Source: Phenylobacterium sp. CCH9-H3
GTDB lineage: Bacteria > Pseudomonadota > Alphaproteobacteria > Caulobacterales > Caulobacteraceae
DNA: 38,685 nt
Direction: 5' to 3'
Assembly: GCF_001557235.1 (NCBI RefSeq)
Contig: NZ_LSJI01000274.1
Location: forward strand, 1 to 38,685
Below, piece after piece: positions 27,982 to 35,431 of this stretch. Below the pieces are notes generated by a model. It was not told where the DNA came from and searched no databases. It saw only the letters and a list, made by a program, of their open reading frames with translations. A program made the position numbers and the translations under genes. Within the stretch, counting starts at the first letter, position 1; every line of letters starts with the position of its first letter.

Positions 27982-28941
27982 TCAGTCCCGCAGCAGCGGC
28001 AGGCTGAGGCCGCTCACCGGCCGCGCGCCGAGAATTTCCCGCCGGAAGCGGAACAGCTCGGCGGGGCGCCCGCCCGTCTCGGCGTCGAGGCGGCCCAGGC
28101 CCTCCACCAACTCAGCCCGTTCCAGGGCGCGCCGGAAATTCTGCTTGTGCAGGGGAACCCCGGCGATGGCCTCGACGGTCCGCTGCAGGGCCGAGAGGGT
28201 GAAGGCGTCGGGCATCAGCTCGAACACCACCGGCCGATACTTCAGCTTGCCGCGCAGCCGCCCGAGGGCCGTGGCCAGGATGCGGCGGTGGTCCGAGATC
28301 ATCGGCTCCCCCAGGGCGGCCATCAGGGCTTCCGCGCGCGCCGGCGCGGCCTCGCCGCGGTCGCGCGCCGCCTCGGGGGCCAGGCCGGCCTCGTAGAGCA
28401 GCTCATAGCGTTCCAGCACGCGCTCCTCGTTCCAGGGCGCGCCGTCCAGGGCGAACAGCAGCCGGGCCCGCGCCAGCTTCTGCGCATCGTTGCCCGCCCA
28501 GGTCCGCAGGGCGGCTTCCACGGTGTCGAACGCCGCGGGGCGGCCTGTGCGCCAGTCCTCCCAGGGGAAGATCCGCGACCAGGGCCGCCATTCGCTGCCG
28601 GCGAAGTGCGTGTCCACGGCGGCTGGGGCCAGGGCGAGATAGCCCACCGAGATCACCCGTGCGGCGGAACTGCCGTCGCCCAGGTCCGCGAGCGGGGCGT
28701 CGCGGCCCTTGTCGCCGAAAGTGTAGAGCTGCTCCACGTATCCGAGATCGAAGCGCGTCTGCTCGGTCACGAAGGCCCGCAGAGCCAGTTCGAACGTCCG
28801 ATGGCCATCGGGATCGAACGGACCGAACGGCAGGCCGAGGTCGCCGCCAGCCGCCTTTTGCCGCACGGTCAGCACGACGGCTTCGCCCTCCTTGATGGCC
28901 ACCACCACCGCCGACAGGCCGATGACGAGCAAGCTGGTCAT
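27982..28941 (-). CDS. NrtR-like Nudix/winged-helix regulator with degenerate Nudix box
   Basis: A 319-residue protein with an N-terminal Nudix fold (about 1-150) and a C-terminal winged-helix domain (about 245-319). The latter includes FELMPDAFTLSALQRTVEAI, PLHKQNFRRALERAELVE and GRPAELFRFRRE, the pattern of NrtR regulators of NAD biosynthesis. The catalytic Nudix box (Gx5Ex7REUxEExGU) is degraded to FGPFDPDGHRTFELALRAFVTEQ, lacking the key REUxEE acids, so it should bind a ligand rather than hydrolyse it. The regulator role is inferred from the family; its targets are unknown. The start overlaps the stop of the HD hydrolase gene (ATGA), so the two are one operon. Confidence 0.8.
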   Translation of the reverse strand: MTSLLVIGLSAVVVAIKEGEAVVLTVRQKAAGGDLGLPFGPFDPDGHRTFELALRAFVTEQTRFDLGYVEQLYTFGDKGRDAPLADLGDGSSAARVISVGYLALAPAAVDTHFAGSEWRPWSRIFPWEDWRTGRPAAFDTVEAALRTWAGNDAQKLARARLLFALDGAPWNEERVLERYELLYEAGLAPEAARDRGEAAPARAEALMAALGEPMISDHRRILATALGRLRGKLKYRPVVFELMPDAFTLSALQRTVEAIAGVPLHKQNFRRALERAELVEGLGRLDAETGGRPAELFRFRREILGARPVSGLSLPLLRD

Positions 28942-29582
28942 TCCGTGTCGAACGCCTGGGCGTGGGCGACGTAGCCGGCCGCCTCGGACAAGACCTCGAA
29001 CCGGCGGACGTAGTGCGCCTGGGCCTCGAACGGCGCCTGCGGCTCGATCGTCAGCGTGTAACCCGCCGGGGGCGCGCCGAAGAAGTCCAGGCTCTCGGCG
29101 TGGCTGAAGCCGGCCAGTTGGGTGGCCTCGAAGAAGGCGCAGGCGCGGTCGGCCTGCTTGATCAGCTTCTTGATCGCCAGGGGCGTCTTGGCCGGCAACC
29201 CGAAGCGGACGTGGATGGCCGTCTCCAGCCGCTCTTCGAAGACCTTGTAGTCGACGCCCAGGGCCGCCTTGAACGGGCTGATCATGTCGCCGATCACATA
29301 TTCCGAAGCGTCGTGCAGCAGGGCGGCCAGCCGCCAGCGGGGCTCGATGTCGGGCTGGATGTGGGCGACGATCTCCTCGACCACCACCGAATGCTGGGCC
29401 ACCGAGAAGGCGTGCTCGCCGACGGTCTGCCCGTTCCAGCGCGCCACGCGGGCCAGCCCGTGGGCGATGTCCTCGATCTCGATGTCCATGGGCGAGGGGT
29501 CGAGCAGGTCCAGGCGACGGCCCGAAAGCATCCGTTGCCAGGCCCGGGGCGCCTCCTTCGTGCGACGCAGCCCTTTCCTCAC
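28938..29582 (-). CDS. HD-domain hydrolase (YfbR-like)
   Basis: A 214-residue protein of the HD phosphohydrolase superfamily. The metal ligands are visible as GEHAFSVAQHS, ALLHDASEYVIGD (H90, D91) and a later Asp in KQADRACAFFEA. The family includes 5'-deoxynucleotidases and other nucleotide phosphatases. AWQRMLSGRRLDLLDPSP is a conserved N-terminal block of the alphaproteobacterial group. The start is set at GTG 29582 because AAGGA lies 6-8 nt before it. A TTG at 29633 would add 17 residues without conservation. Coupling with the NrtR-like regulator suggests a nucleotide or NAD-related task, but this is inference. Confidence 0.8.
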   Translation of the reverse strand: MRKGLRRTKEAPRAWQRMLSGRRLDLLDPSPMDIEIEDIAHGLARVARWNGQTVGEHAFSVAQHSVVVEEIVAHIQPDIEPRWRLAALLHDASEYVIGDMISPFKAALGVDYKVFEERLETAIHVRFGLPAKTPLAIKKLIKQADRACAFFEATQLAGFSHAESLDFFGAPPAGYTLTIEPQAPFEAQAHYVRRFEVLSEAAGYVAHAQAFDTE

Positions 29583-29690
29583 ACGCGCATTCCTTCCACT
29601 GTCGAGGTCGTGAACTGGCCCAGAGACTGACAAAGATCAATCCGGGCCGGTCCAGCATAGAGGATGATGGGGCGTGAAAGGGATGCACAC

Positions 29691-30503
29691 ATGAGTTGGG
29701 CCCGCATCATGGCGCCGCTTTCGGGTGGCCAGGGGGACGCCGCCGCGGTGAAGGCCGCGGCGATGATCGCCGCGCCGTTCGGGGCGGAACTCGCCTGTGT
29801 CTACACCCCGGCGGATGTGGCCGACGTCATGCCCTGGATGGGCGAGGGCTTCCTCGGCGGCGTCCAGACGACGGCGCTGGAATCGCTCAAGGAGGCCACG
29901 GCCGCGGGCGAGATCAACGCCCGCAAGGCGGCCGACGGCGCAAACTACGACAAATGCCAGTTCGTGGCGCTGCAGACGCCGGTCTGGGCCGGGCTTTCGG
30001 CCGAAAGCCGCCTGTCGGATGTGGTCGTCTTCACCAATGATCCCGCACGTGGCCGCGGGCCTCTGGCCGAGGCGTTCCAGCAGATGGTGGCCGACGAGCA
30101 GCGCCCGGTCCTGGTCGCCCGCGAGGGCCTGAAGGTCGGCGGCGTGATGGCTGTGGCCTGGGACGGCGGCAAGGAAGCCTCCCGCGCGGCGCGCCTCGCC
30201 ACCCCGCTGCTGGAAAAGGCGTCCAAGGTGGTGATCATCGCCGCGCCCAAGGCCAGTTCCCGCACCTTCGATCCCGCCCGTCTGCAGAGCTACTACGCCG
30301 CCCGGGGCGTCACCTCGGAGGTGCAGCTTCTCACCGACAGCGGCGACGCCGCGCCGGCCATCCTCCACGCCGTGGCGGCGGCGGGAGCCGACATCCTGGT
30401 GGCCGGCGCGTTCGGCCACCCGCGGCTGCAGGAGTTCATCTTCGGCGGGACCACCCGCACGTTGTTGAACTCGGACAGCCCCAGCCTGTTTCTCTCACAC
30501 TAG
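29691..30503 (+). CDS. tandem universal stress protein (UspA family)
   Basis: A 270-residue cytoplasmic protein of two fused Usp domains. The first (about 1-140: ARIMAPLSGGQGDAAAVKAAAMIAAPFGAELACVYT) lacks a clear nucleotide-binding motif. The second (about 150-270) ends with ADILVAGAFGHPRLQEFIFG and GTTRTLL, matching the ATP-binding pattern G-x2-G-x9-G-(S/T). These proteins help cells survive stress by unknown means. The start ATG 29691 gives the usual N-terminus, with GAAAGGG upstream. It is divergent from the HD hydrolase gene. A small acidic protein gene follows after 31 nt, probably on the same transcript. Confidence 0.87.
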   Translation: MSWARIMAPLSGGQGDAAAVKAAAMIAAPFGAELACVYTPADVADVMPWMGEGFLGGVQTTALESLKEATAAGEINARKAADGANYDKCQFVALQTPVWAGLSAESRLSDVVVFTNDPARGRGPLAEAFQQMVADEQRPVLVAREGLKVGGVMAVAWDGGKEASRAARLATPLLEKASKVVIIAAPKASSRTFDPARLQSYYAARGVTSEVQLLTDSGDAAPAILHAVAAAGADILVAGAFGHPRLQEFIFGGTTRTLLNSDSPSLFLSH

Positions 30504-30521
30504 AATTCCTATCTCACTGCC

Positions 30522-30530
30522 AGGAGGTGA
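30522..30530 (+). promoter_or_regulatory. full-length Shine-Dalgarno sequence
   Basis: AGGAGGTGA is complementary over nine bases to the 3' end of 16S rRNA and lies 4 nt before ATG 30535. It is the strongest ribosome binding site noticed in the window and fixes the start of the gene. Confidence 0.85.
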
Positions 30531-30534
30531 TTTC

Positions 30535-30909
30535 ATGTCCCTGTCGCGTATCGTGATGCGGCTCGCCCGCAACCCCGGGACCGAATTCGCCGGGGGCGAC
30601 GACCATCGCGGATACTCGCTGACCGCTCCGCTCACCCCGGACGGGATGCTGGACGAGGCGGCCTATGGCAAGGCGCGGGACGCCTGCACCGTGCGCCGGT
30701 TCGCGCCGGACGAGGATCCGATCGACGGCCGCCTGGCGCGAAAGGGCCAGCGCTGGTTCTTCGACTACGATGAGGACGATTCCGCCGACGACGAACCGGT
30801 CCACCGGCTGGGCCAGCACCGGTTCGCCGTGGGCGAGTACGTGACGGTCACGGATGAGGACGGCCGGCCGCTGACTTACAAGGTGGTCGAGGTGCAGCCG
30901 GCGGCCTGA
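30535..30909 (+). CDS. small acidic protein of unknown function
   Basis: A 124-residue soluble protein with no signal peptide. Notable segments are SLSRIVMRLARNPGTEFAGG near the start, CTVRRFAPDEDPIDGRL, KGQRWFFDYDEDDSADDEP with a run of acidic residues, and a C-terminal HRFAVGEYVTVTDEDGRPLTYKVVEV that looks like a small beta domain. No family was recognised. The start is well set by AGGAGGTGA. It probably shares a transcript with the universal stress protein gene 31 nt upstream, so a stress-related role is possible but unproven. It ends 5 nt from the convergent reductase gene. Confidence 0.75.
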   Translation: MSLSRIVMRLARNPGTEFAGGDDHRGYSLTAPLTPDGMLDEAAYGKARDACTVRRFAPDEDPIDGRLARKGQRWFFDYDEDDSADDEPVHRLGQHRFAVGEYVTVTDEDGRPLTYKVVEVQPAA

Positions 30910-30914
30910 CCGGC

Positions 30915-31577
30915 TTAGCCTTCGCGCTTCATGCGTTCCTGGCGGGCGATCTCCAGCGGATTGGGCTCGAGCGTGCCGAACGAGCCTGTCTCCACGGCGC
31001 CTGCCGGTTCGTAGACGCTGAGAACCGCCCCCTTCGGCGAGGTGGCGGTGCGTGTCAGCTTCAGGGTGGTCGGGGCCGCGCGCTCGCCGAAGAGGCGCTT
31101 CCCGCGACCGAGGATGACCGGATAGGTCATCAGCCGGAATTCGTCGATCAGTCCCTCCGCCATCAGGGTCTGCAGCAGGTCCCCACTGCCCTGGGTGAGC
31201 AGCGTGGGCCCATCCTGCTGCTTCAGCCGGGCCACGTCGGCTGCGGCGTCGGTGAGCGCCACCGAATTGGCCCAGGTCATCGGCGCGCCCGTCTGCGTAG
31301 CGACGTACTTGGTCACGCGGTTGAACGGGGCGGCGGTCGGGTTGTCTTGCGGCATGAAGGGCCAGTAGGCGGCGAAGATCTCATAGGTCTTGCGGCCGAG
31401 CAGCAGGTCGAAGGGAGTGGCGAACAGCTCGCTCACCCATCCGCCGTTCACGTCGTCCGAGTGTGGCCAGAGCCAACCTCCGAAGCGGAAGTCGCCGGTG
31501 GGGTCTTCCGTGGGCATGCCGGGGCTCTGAATCACGCCATCGAGGCTTACGAAGGCTGCGGCCACAAGCTTTCTCAT
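30915..31577 (-). CDS. dihydrofolate reductase family protein (RibD C-terminal domain type)
   Basis: A 220-residue protein with the DHFR/RibD reductase fold. RKLVAAAFVSLDGVIQSPG is the nucleotide-binding first strand, followed by FDLLLGRKTYEIFAAYWP and LLTQGSGDLLQTLMAEGLIDEFRLMTYPVILGRGKRLF, the motifs of the YyaP/YwjB-type reductases. It presumably uses NADPH; the substrate is unknown. The C-terminal extension of about 30 residues (TGSFGTLEPNPLEIARQERMKREG) is not part of the usual domain. The start ATG 31577 matches the family N-terminus. A hairpin with T-run in the opposite sense lies upstream. Confidence 0.85.
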   Translation of the reverse strand: MRKLVAAAFVSLDGVIQSPGMPTEDPTGDFRFGGWLWPHSDDVNGGWVSELFATPFDLLLGRKTYEIFAAYWPFMPQDNPTAAPFNRVTKYVATQTGAPMTWANSVALTDAAADVARLKQQDGPTLLTQGSGDLLQTLMAEGLIDEFRLMTYPVILGRGKRLFGERAAPTTLKLTRTATSPKGAVLSVYEPAGAVETGSFGTLEPNPLEIARQERMKREG

Positions 31578-31614
31578 CCTGCTGCTCCAATCTGGACGAC
31601 TGCAGCAAGGACGA

Positions 31615-31652
31615 GCCCGCGCCTGCCGAGCCGACAGGCGCGGGCAATTTTT
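31615..31652 (+). terminator. intrinsic-terminator-like hairpin pointing against the flanking genes
   Basis: GCCCGCGCCTG (31615-31625) and CAGGCGCGGGC (31635-31645) form a perfect 11-bp stem with a 9-nt loop, followed by AATTTTT on the plus strand. Both flanking genes are on the minus strand. In the minus direction the stem has no T-run, so it could only be a weak terminator for the lipoprotein gene. Confidence 0.6.
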
Positions 31653-31665
31653 CCCAAGGGCGCGA

Positions 31666-32502
31666 TCAGACCCCGCCGTTCTTGCGGACCAGCTTCTTCA
31701 CGTCGGGATAGAGGTCTTCGCCGTCGGGTCCTTCGGACTTGGAACGTACGACAGCCACCGTCAGCGGCCCGCGCTTGGGCCCGCCGGCCTCGTAGCCGAC
31801 GAAACGGTAGCCCTCGGGCAGGTCGCCGCCGGTGTAGATGAAGGTGGCCCGAAGCCCGCGCTTCTCCGGATTCAGCGCCTCGCCGCGGAGGCGGACATCG
31901 CGGCGCACGCGGATTGTGGCCGTGTCTTCGCCGGCGTCGATGTTGACGGGGCCGACGCGGATTTTGGCCGTGTCGTCGCTGTCGTTGGCTACGATGTGGA
32001 TCCCCGGCAGGTCGATGCGCGTCGTGCCGCCGTCGCCCTCGGTGATCACGGTCTTGCCGTTCTTCATCTCGACGTTGACCGCGTCCACCGGCTTGCCCTC
32101 GACCTTCAGGTCGAGGTCGAGGCCCTTGGTGTCCGCGGCGGCCTGCTTGGCGGCCGCCTCCGCAGCGGCGACCGAAGCGGTGGAACCGCCGGCCGCATCG
32201 CTCGTCGCCTGATCCGCGGCCGCCTTCTGTTCGGGAGTCAGGCGGTTGGCCAGCAAGTTGGCCTCGATCGCCGATAGCGTCGAGTCCACGCCGCCCTGGG
32301 TCGATACGAGCTGCAGGGTGACCTCGGCGCCGCCTTCCGCCGCATAGGTGCAGGTCTTGCCATCCGAGGAGGCGGAGGTCCGGGTCAGCTCGCCCTGCTT
32401 CATCGGGCACTCCAGCGCCGCGCGCGCCGCCGGGACCTTGGGGCCGCACGCCGCGGCGGTCAGGGCCAGGGCCGAGGCGCAGGCGAGATATAGCGGCTTC
32501 AT
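31666..32502 (-). CDS. lipoprotein-like exported protein of unknown function
   Basis: A 278-residue protein with an export signal (MKPLYLACASALALTAAACG). Cys19 may be lipidated, although the residue at -3 is Ala, not the usual Leu. A region with Cys pairs (ALECPMKQGELT...GKTCTYAAEGG) is followed by an Ala-rich helix (about 75-125) and a beta-rich section (GKTVITEGDGGTTRIDLPG, TAKIRVGPVNIDAG, TATIRVRRDVRLRG) that looks like repeated strands. The last part is RATFIYTGGDLPEGYRFVGYE. No family was recognised; an envelope role is inferred. The start ATG 32502 lies directly after a hairpin whose right arm contains the only Shine-Dalgarno-like sequence. Confidence 0.75.
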   Translation of the reverse strand: MKPLYLACASALALTAAACGPKVPAARAALECPMKQGELTRTSASSDGKTCTYAAEGGAEVTLQLVSTQGGVDSTLSAIEANLLANRLTPEQKAAADQATSDAAGGSTASVAAAEAAAKQAAADTKGLDLDLKVEGKPVDAVNVEMKNGKTVITEGDGGTTRIDLPGIHIVANDSDDTAKIRVGPVNIDAGEDTATIRVRRDVRLRGEALNPEKRGLRATFIYTGGDLPEGYRFVGYEAGGPKRGPLTVAVVRSKSEGPDGEDLYPDVKKLVRKNGGV

Positions 32503-32503
32503 G

Positions 32504-32548
32504 AAAAAGGGCTCCGTCCGTTCCTTCGAAAAGGTGGTCGGAGCCCTT
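32504..32548 (-). terminator. hairpin with T-run after moxR that overlaps the lipoprotein gene's ribosome binding site
   Basis: On the minus strand AAGGGCTCCG (32548-32539) pairs with CGGAGCCCTT (32516-32507), 22-nt loop, followed by TTT (32506-32504). It sits 36 nt after the moxR stop and ends 1 nt before the lipoprotein start codon. GGAG in the right arm is the likely Shine-Dalgarno sequence, 9 nt from the ATG. The loop holds a second small stem, CCTTTTCGAAGG. Confidence 0.7.
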
Positions 32549-32583
32549 CGAAAAGGCGAGTGAATTCGGCGTAACGCCGAAGG

Positions 32584-33456
<873 letters not shown>

Positions 33457-33513
33457 CTAGGCTCCCCGCGCGGGCGCCACGCCCACGTTCGAACAGTTGT
33501 TTGTCTGCGCCAG

Positions 33514-33539
33514 ACTATAGTCCTGTACCGGATGTTCAA
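33514..33539 (-). promoter_or_regulatory. candidate moxR promoter
   Basis: On the minus strand TTGAAC (33539-33534) and TATAGT (33519-33514) are 14 nt apart, within the spacing reported for Caulobacter housekeeping promoters. The -10 box lies in the perfect palindrome GACTATAGTC (33513-33522). It is about 58 nt before the moxR start. Confidence 0.35.
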
Positions 33540-33642
33540 GCGGGTTCGCCCGTCCGTAACGGCAACGGACGGCCCATTGCCGGCGCGCGAGACGCGGAAT
33601 AGTGCTTGGGTGGGACAGGCGGCTCCTTCGAGGCAAATCGGA

Positions 33643-34341
33643 TTGAACCTGGCGATCCTTCAGGCGCGGATGACGTCCAGCCGGCTCCCGGGCAAGGTCA
33701 TGGCCCCGGTGCTGGGCGAGCCCATGATCGGTCGCCAGCTCGAAAGGCTTGGCCGCTCCGCGCGGATCGGTCGCATCGTCGTGGCCACCAGCACGGATCC
33801 CTCGGACGATCCGCTGGCCGCCTATGTGACGGGCCTTGGGCATCTGGTCTTCCGTGGCTCGCTTACGGACGTGCTGGCCCGCTTCGCCGGCGCCATGGCC
33901 CTGGTTCCCGACGCCAACACCATCGTGCGGCTGACGGCGGATTGCCCGCTGGCGGACTGGAGCGTCATTGACGCGACCATCGACCGCTACCGCGACGCCG
34001 CCGCCGACTATGCCAGCAACACACCCGCCGTGCGGACGTATCCCCATGGGCTGGACATCGAGGTGATGCGCCGCGCGGCGCTCGAGACCGCCTGCCGCGA
34101 GGCCACGGATCCCTACGAGCGGGAGCATGTGACGCCGTTCATCTATCGACGGCCGGACCGGTTCCGCCTGGCGTACCTCTCACAGCCGGTGTCGCAGGCG
34201 CATCTGCGGTGGACCGTCGACTTGCCGGAGGACCTGGCCTTCGTGCGGGAGGTGTACGAGCGCCTCTATCCAGGCAATCCGGCCTTCACGAGCGCCGACG
34301 TCGCGGCGCTGGCGCACAACAGTTCGGGAGCGGCGGCATGA
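33643..34341 (+). CDS. SpsF-like nucleotidyltransferase (polysaccharide/nonulosonate sugar activation)
   Basis: A 232-residue protein of the SpsF/CMP-KDO synthetase-like GT-A fold. It shows NLAILQARMTSSRLPGKVMAPVLGEPMIG, VVATSTDPSDDPLAAY and TADCPLADWSVIDATIDRY, the nucleotide-binding and Asp motifs of this family, which transfers a nucleotide to a sugar. PseH is encoded next, with a 4-nt overlap, so the substrate is probably an intermediate or end product of pseudaminic (or a related nonulosonic) acid synthesis; this is inferred from context. The start is set at TTG 33643 (GAGG 9 nt upstream) because homology begins exactly at NLAILQARM. No ATG or GTG lies closer. Confidence 0.8.
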   Translation: MNLAILQARMTSSRLPGKVMAPVLGEPMIGRQLERLGRSARIGRIVVATSTDPSDDPLAAYVTGLGHLVFRGSLTDVLARFAGAMALVPDANTIVRLTADCPLADWSVIDATIDRYRDAAADYASNTPAVRTYPHGLDIEVMRRAALETACREATDPYEREHVTPFIYRRPDRFRLAYLSQPVSQAHLRWTVDLPEDLAFVREVYERLYPGNPAFTSADVAALAHNSSGAAA

Positions 34342-34904
34342 GCGCGCCACAGATCGTCCTGCGACCCGTCGAGGCCGTCGACAAGGCCCAGCTCCGCACC
34401 TGGCGGAACCTGCCGGAGATCTCGGCCTGGATGTACAGCGATCACGAGATCTCGGAGGGCGAGCACGAGCGGTGGTTCAACGCGGCCATGGCGGACCCCG
34501 GGCGCAAGTACTGGATCATCCAGCTCGACGGTCGTCCCGTGGGGCTGGCGAACCTGTACGATATCGCCCCGGCGCATCGAAAATGCTCCTGGGCCTACTA
34601 CCTGGCCGACCCCGCCACACGGGGAAAGGGGGTGGGGGCCTTCGTCGAGTTTCAGGTGATCGAGCACGTCTTCCGCGATCACGGCCTCAACAAGCTGTGC
34701 TGCGAAGTGCTGATCGGCAACGAGGCGGTCTGGAAGCTGCACGAATCCTTCGGCTTCCAGCGCGAGGCCCTGTTCCGCGCCCATGTCTGGAAGAACGGCC
34801 AGCCGCTGGACGTGGTGGGGCTGGGGCTGCTGGCCGAGGACTGGGCCCGCGTACGGCCCACCAGCCTGGCCCGCCTGCGCGAGAAGGGCTTCGACCTGGC
34901 CTAG
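34338..34904 (+). CDS. pseH: PseH-like GNAT acetyltransferase (pseudaminic acid pathway)
   Basis: A 188-residue GNAT N-acetyltransferase. IVLRPVEAVDKAQLRTWRNLPEISAWMYSDHEIS is the PseH/RimJ-like N-terminus. The acetyl-CoA-binding loop is ADPATRGKGVGAFVEF, and NKLCCEVLIGNEAVWKLHESFGFQREALFR is typical of sugar-4-amine acetyltransferases. PseH acetylates UDP-4-amino-4,6-dideoxy-N-acetyl-L-altrosamine in pseudaminic acid synthesis; the corresponding Caulobacter protein is called FlmH. It overlaps the SpsF-like gene by 4 nt (ATGA). Its TAG shares the palindrome CTAG with the stop of the convergent acidic-protein gene. flmG lies nearby, supporting a role in flagellin glycosylation. Confidence 0.82.
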   Translation: MSAPQIVLRPVEAVDKAQLRTWRNLPEISAWMYSDHEISEGEHERWFNAAMADPGRKYWIIQLDGRPVGLANLYDIAPAHRKCSWAYYLADPATRGKGVGAFVEFQVIEHVFRDHGLNKLCCEVLIGNEAVWKLHESFGFQREALFRAHVWKNGQPLDVVGLGLLAEDWARVRPTSLARLREKGFDLA

Positions 34905-35371
34905 CCGCGCGCCCGGCCGTCGGGCCGTGCATATCCGAGGTCCGCAAGGTCGGCGTCGTCGACCTTCTTCGCCTCGAAGTCGGTGAAGTCGTCCTCGCCG
35001 CCTTCCACCGACAGGGCATCGCCCGTTTCCTCGAGCCCGTCGATGTCGGACGCTGGGACCCTGGCCTCGTCGAAGCCGCCATCCGGCCCCTGGCCGTCGA
35101 GATCGTCCTCGCGCTCGGCGGTGGCGGCGCGATAGTCGAGCTCGTTGTCTTCCTCGGTATCGCCGTCGTCGATGGCGGCCGGATCGAACTCGTCGGCGTC
35201 GAGCGCGAGCGCCTCGTCCTCGTCACGGTCGCCGGCGAGTTGGGTCAGGTCCTCGACTTCGGGGAGTTCCTCGAAGGTGCGCTCCTCACCGAGGCCGCTC
35301 CCGTCGTCGTCCAGCAGGGCGTCGAAGGCTTCGGCGCCTTCCTGGCCGTCCAGGTCGGGGGATTCGGACAT
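34901..35371 (-). CDS. highly acidic protein of unknown function
   Basis: A 156-residue protein in which 57 residues are Asp or Glu and only about 10 are Lys or Arg. No signal peptide or membrane segment is present, and the sequence looks largely disordered (LDADEFDPAAIDDGDTEEDNELDY). A less extreme C-terminal motif, DDFTDFEAKKVDDADLADLGYARP, may be the interacting part. No family was recognised. It lies between pseH and flmG, 60 nt downstream of flmG on the same strand, so it may be the last gene of the flmG transcript. Its stop overlaps that of pseH in CTAG. The coding call rests on the sharp bias and on exact fit between neighbours. Confidence 0.65.
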   Translation of the reverse strand: MSESPDLDGQEGAEAFDALLDDDGSGLGEERTFEELPEVEDLTQLAGDRDEDEALALDADEFDPAAIDDGDTEEDNELDYRAATAEREDDLDGQGPDGGFDEARVPASDIDGLEETGDALSVEGGEDDFTDFEAKKVDDADLADLGYARPDGRARG

Positions 35372-35431
35372 TTCAGGGCTCCTCGCATTCGGCGCCGCAG
35401 CGACGCCTGAGCGATCAATCCCTGGGCGCGG

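Noticed and set aside
33486..33502. A LexA (SOS) box near GTTCGAACAGTTGTT upstream of moxR
   Set aside because: The alphaproteobacterial pattern GTTC-N7-GTTC is not met; the second half reads TGTT.
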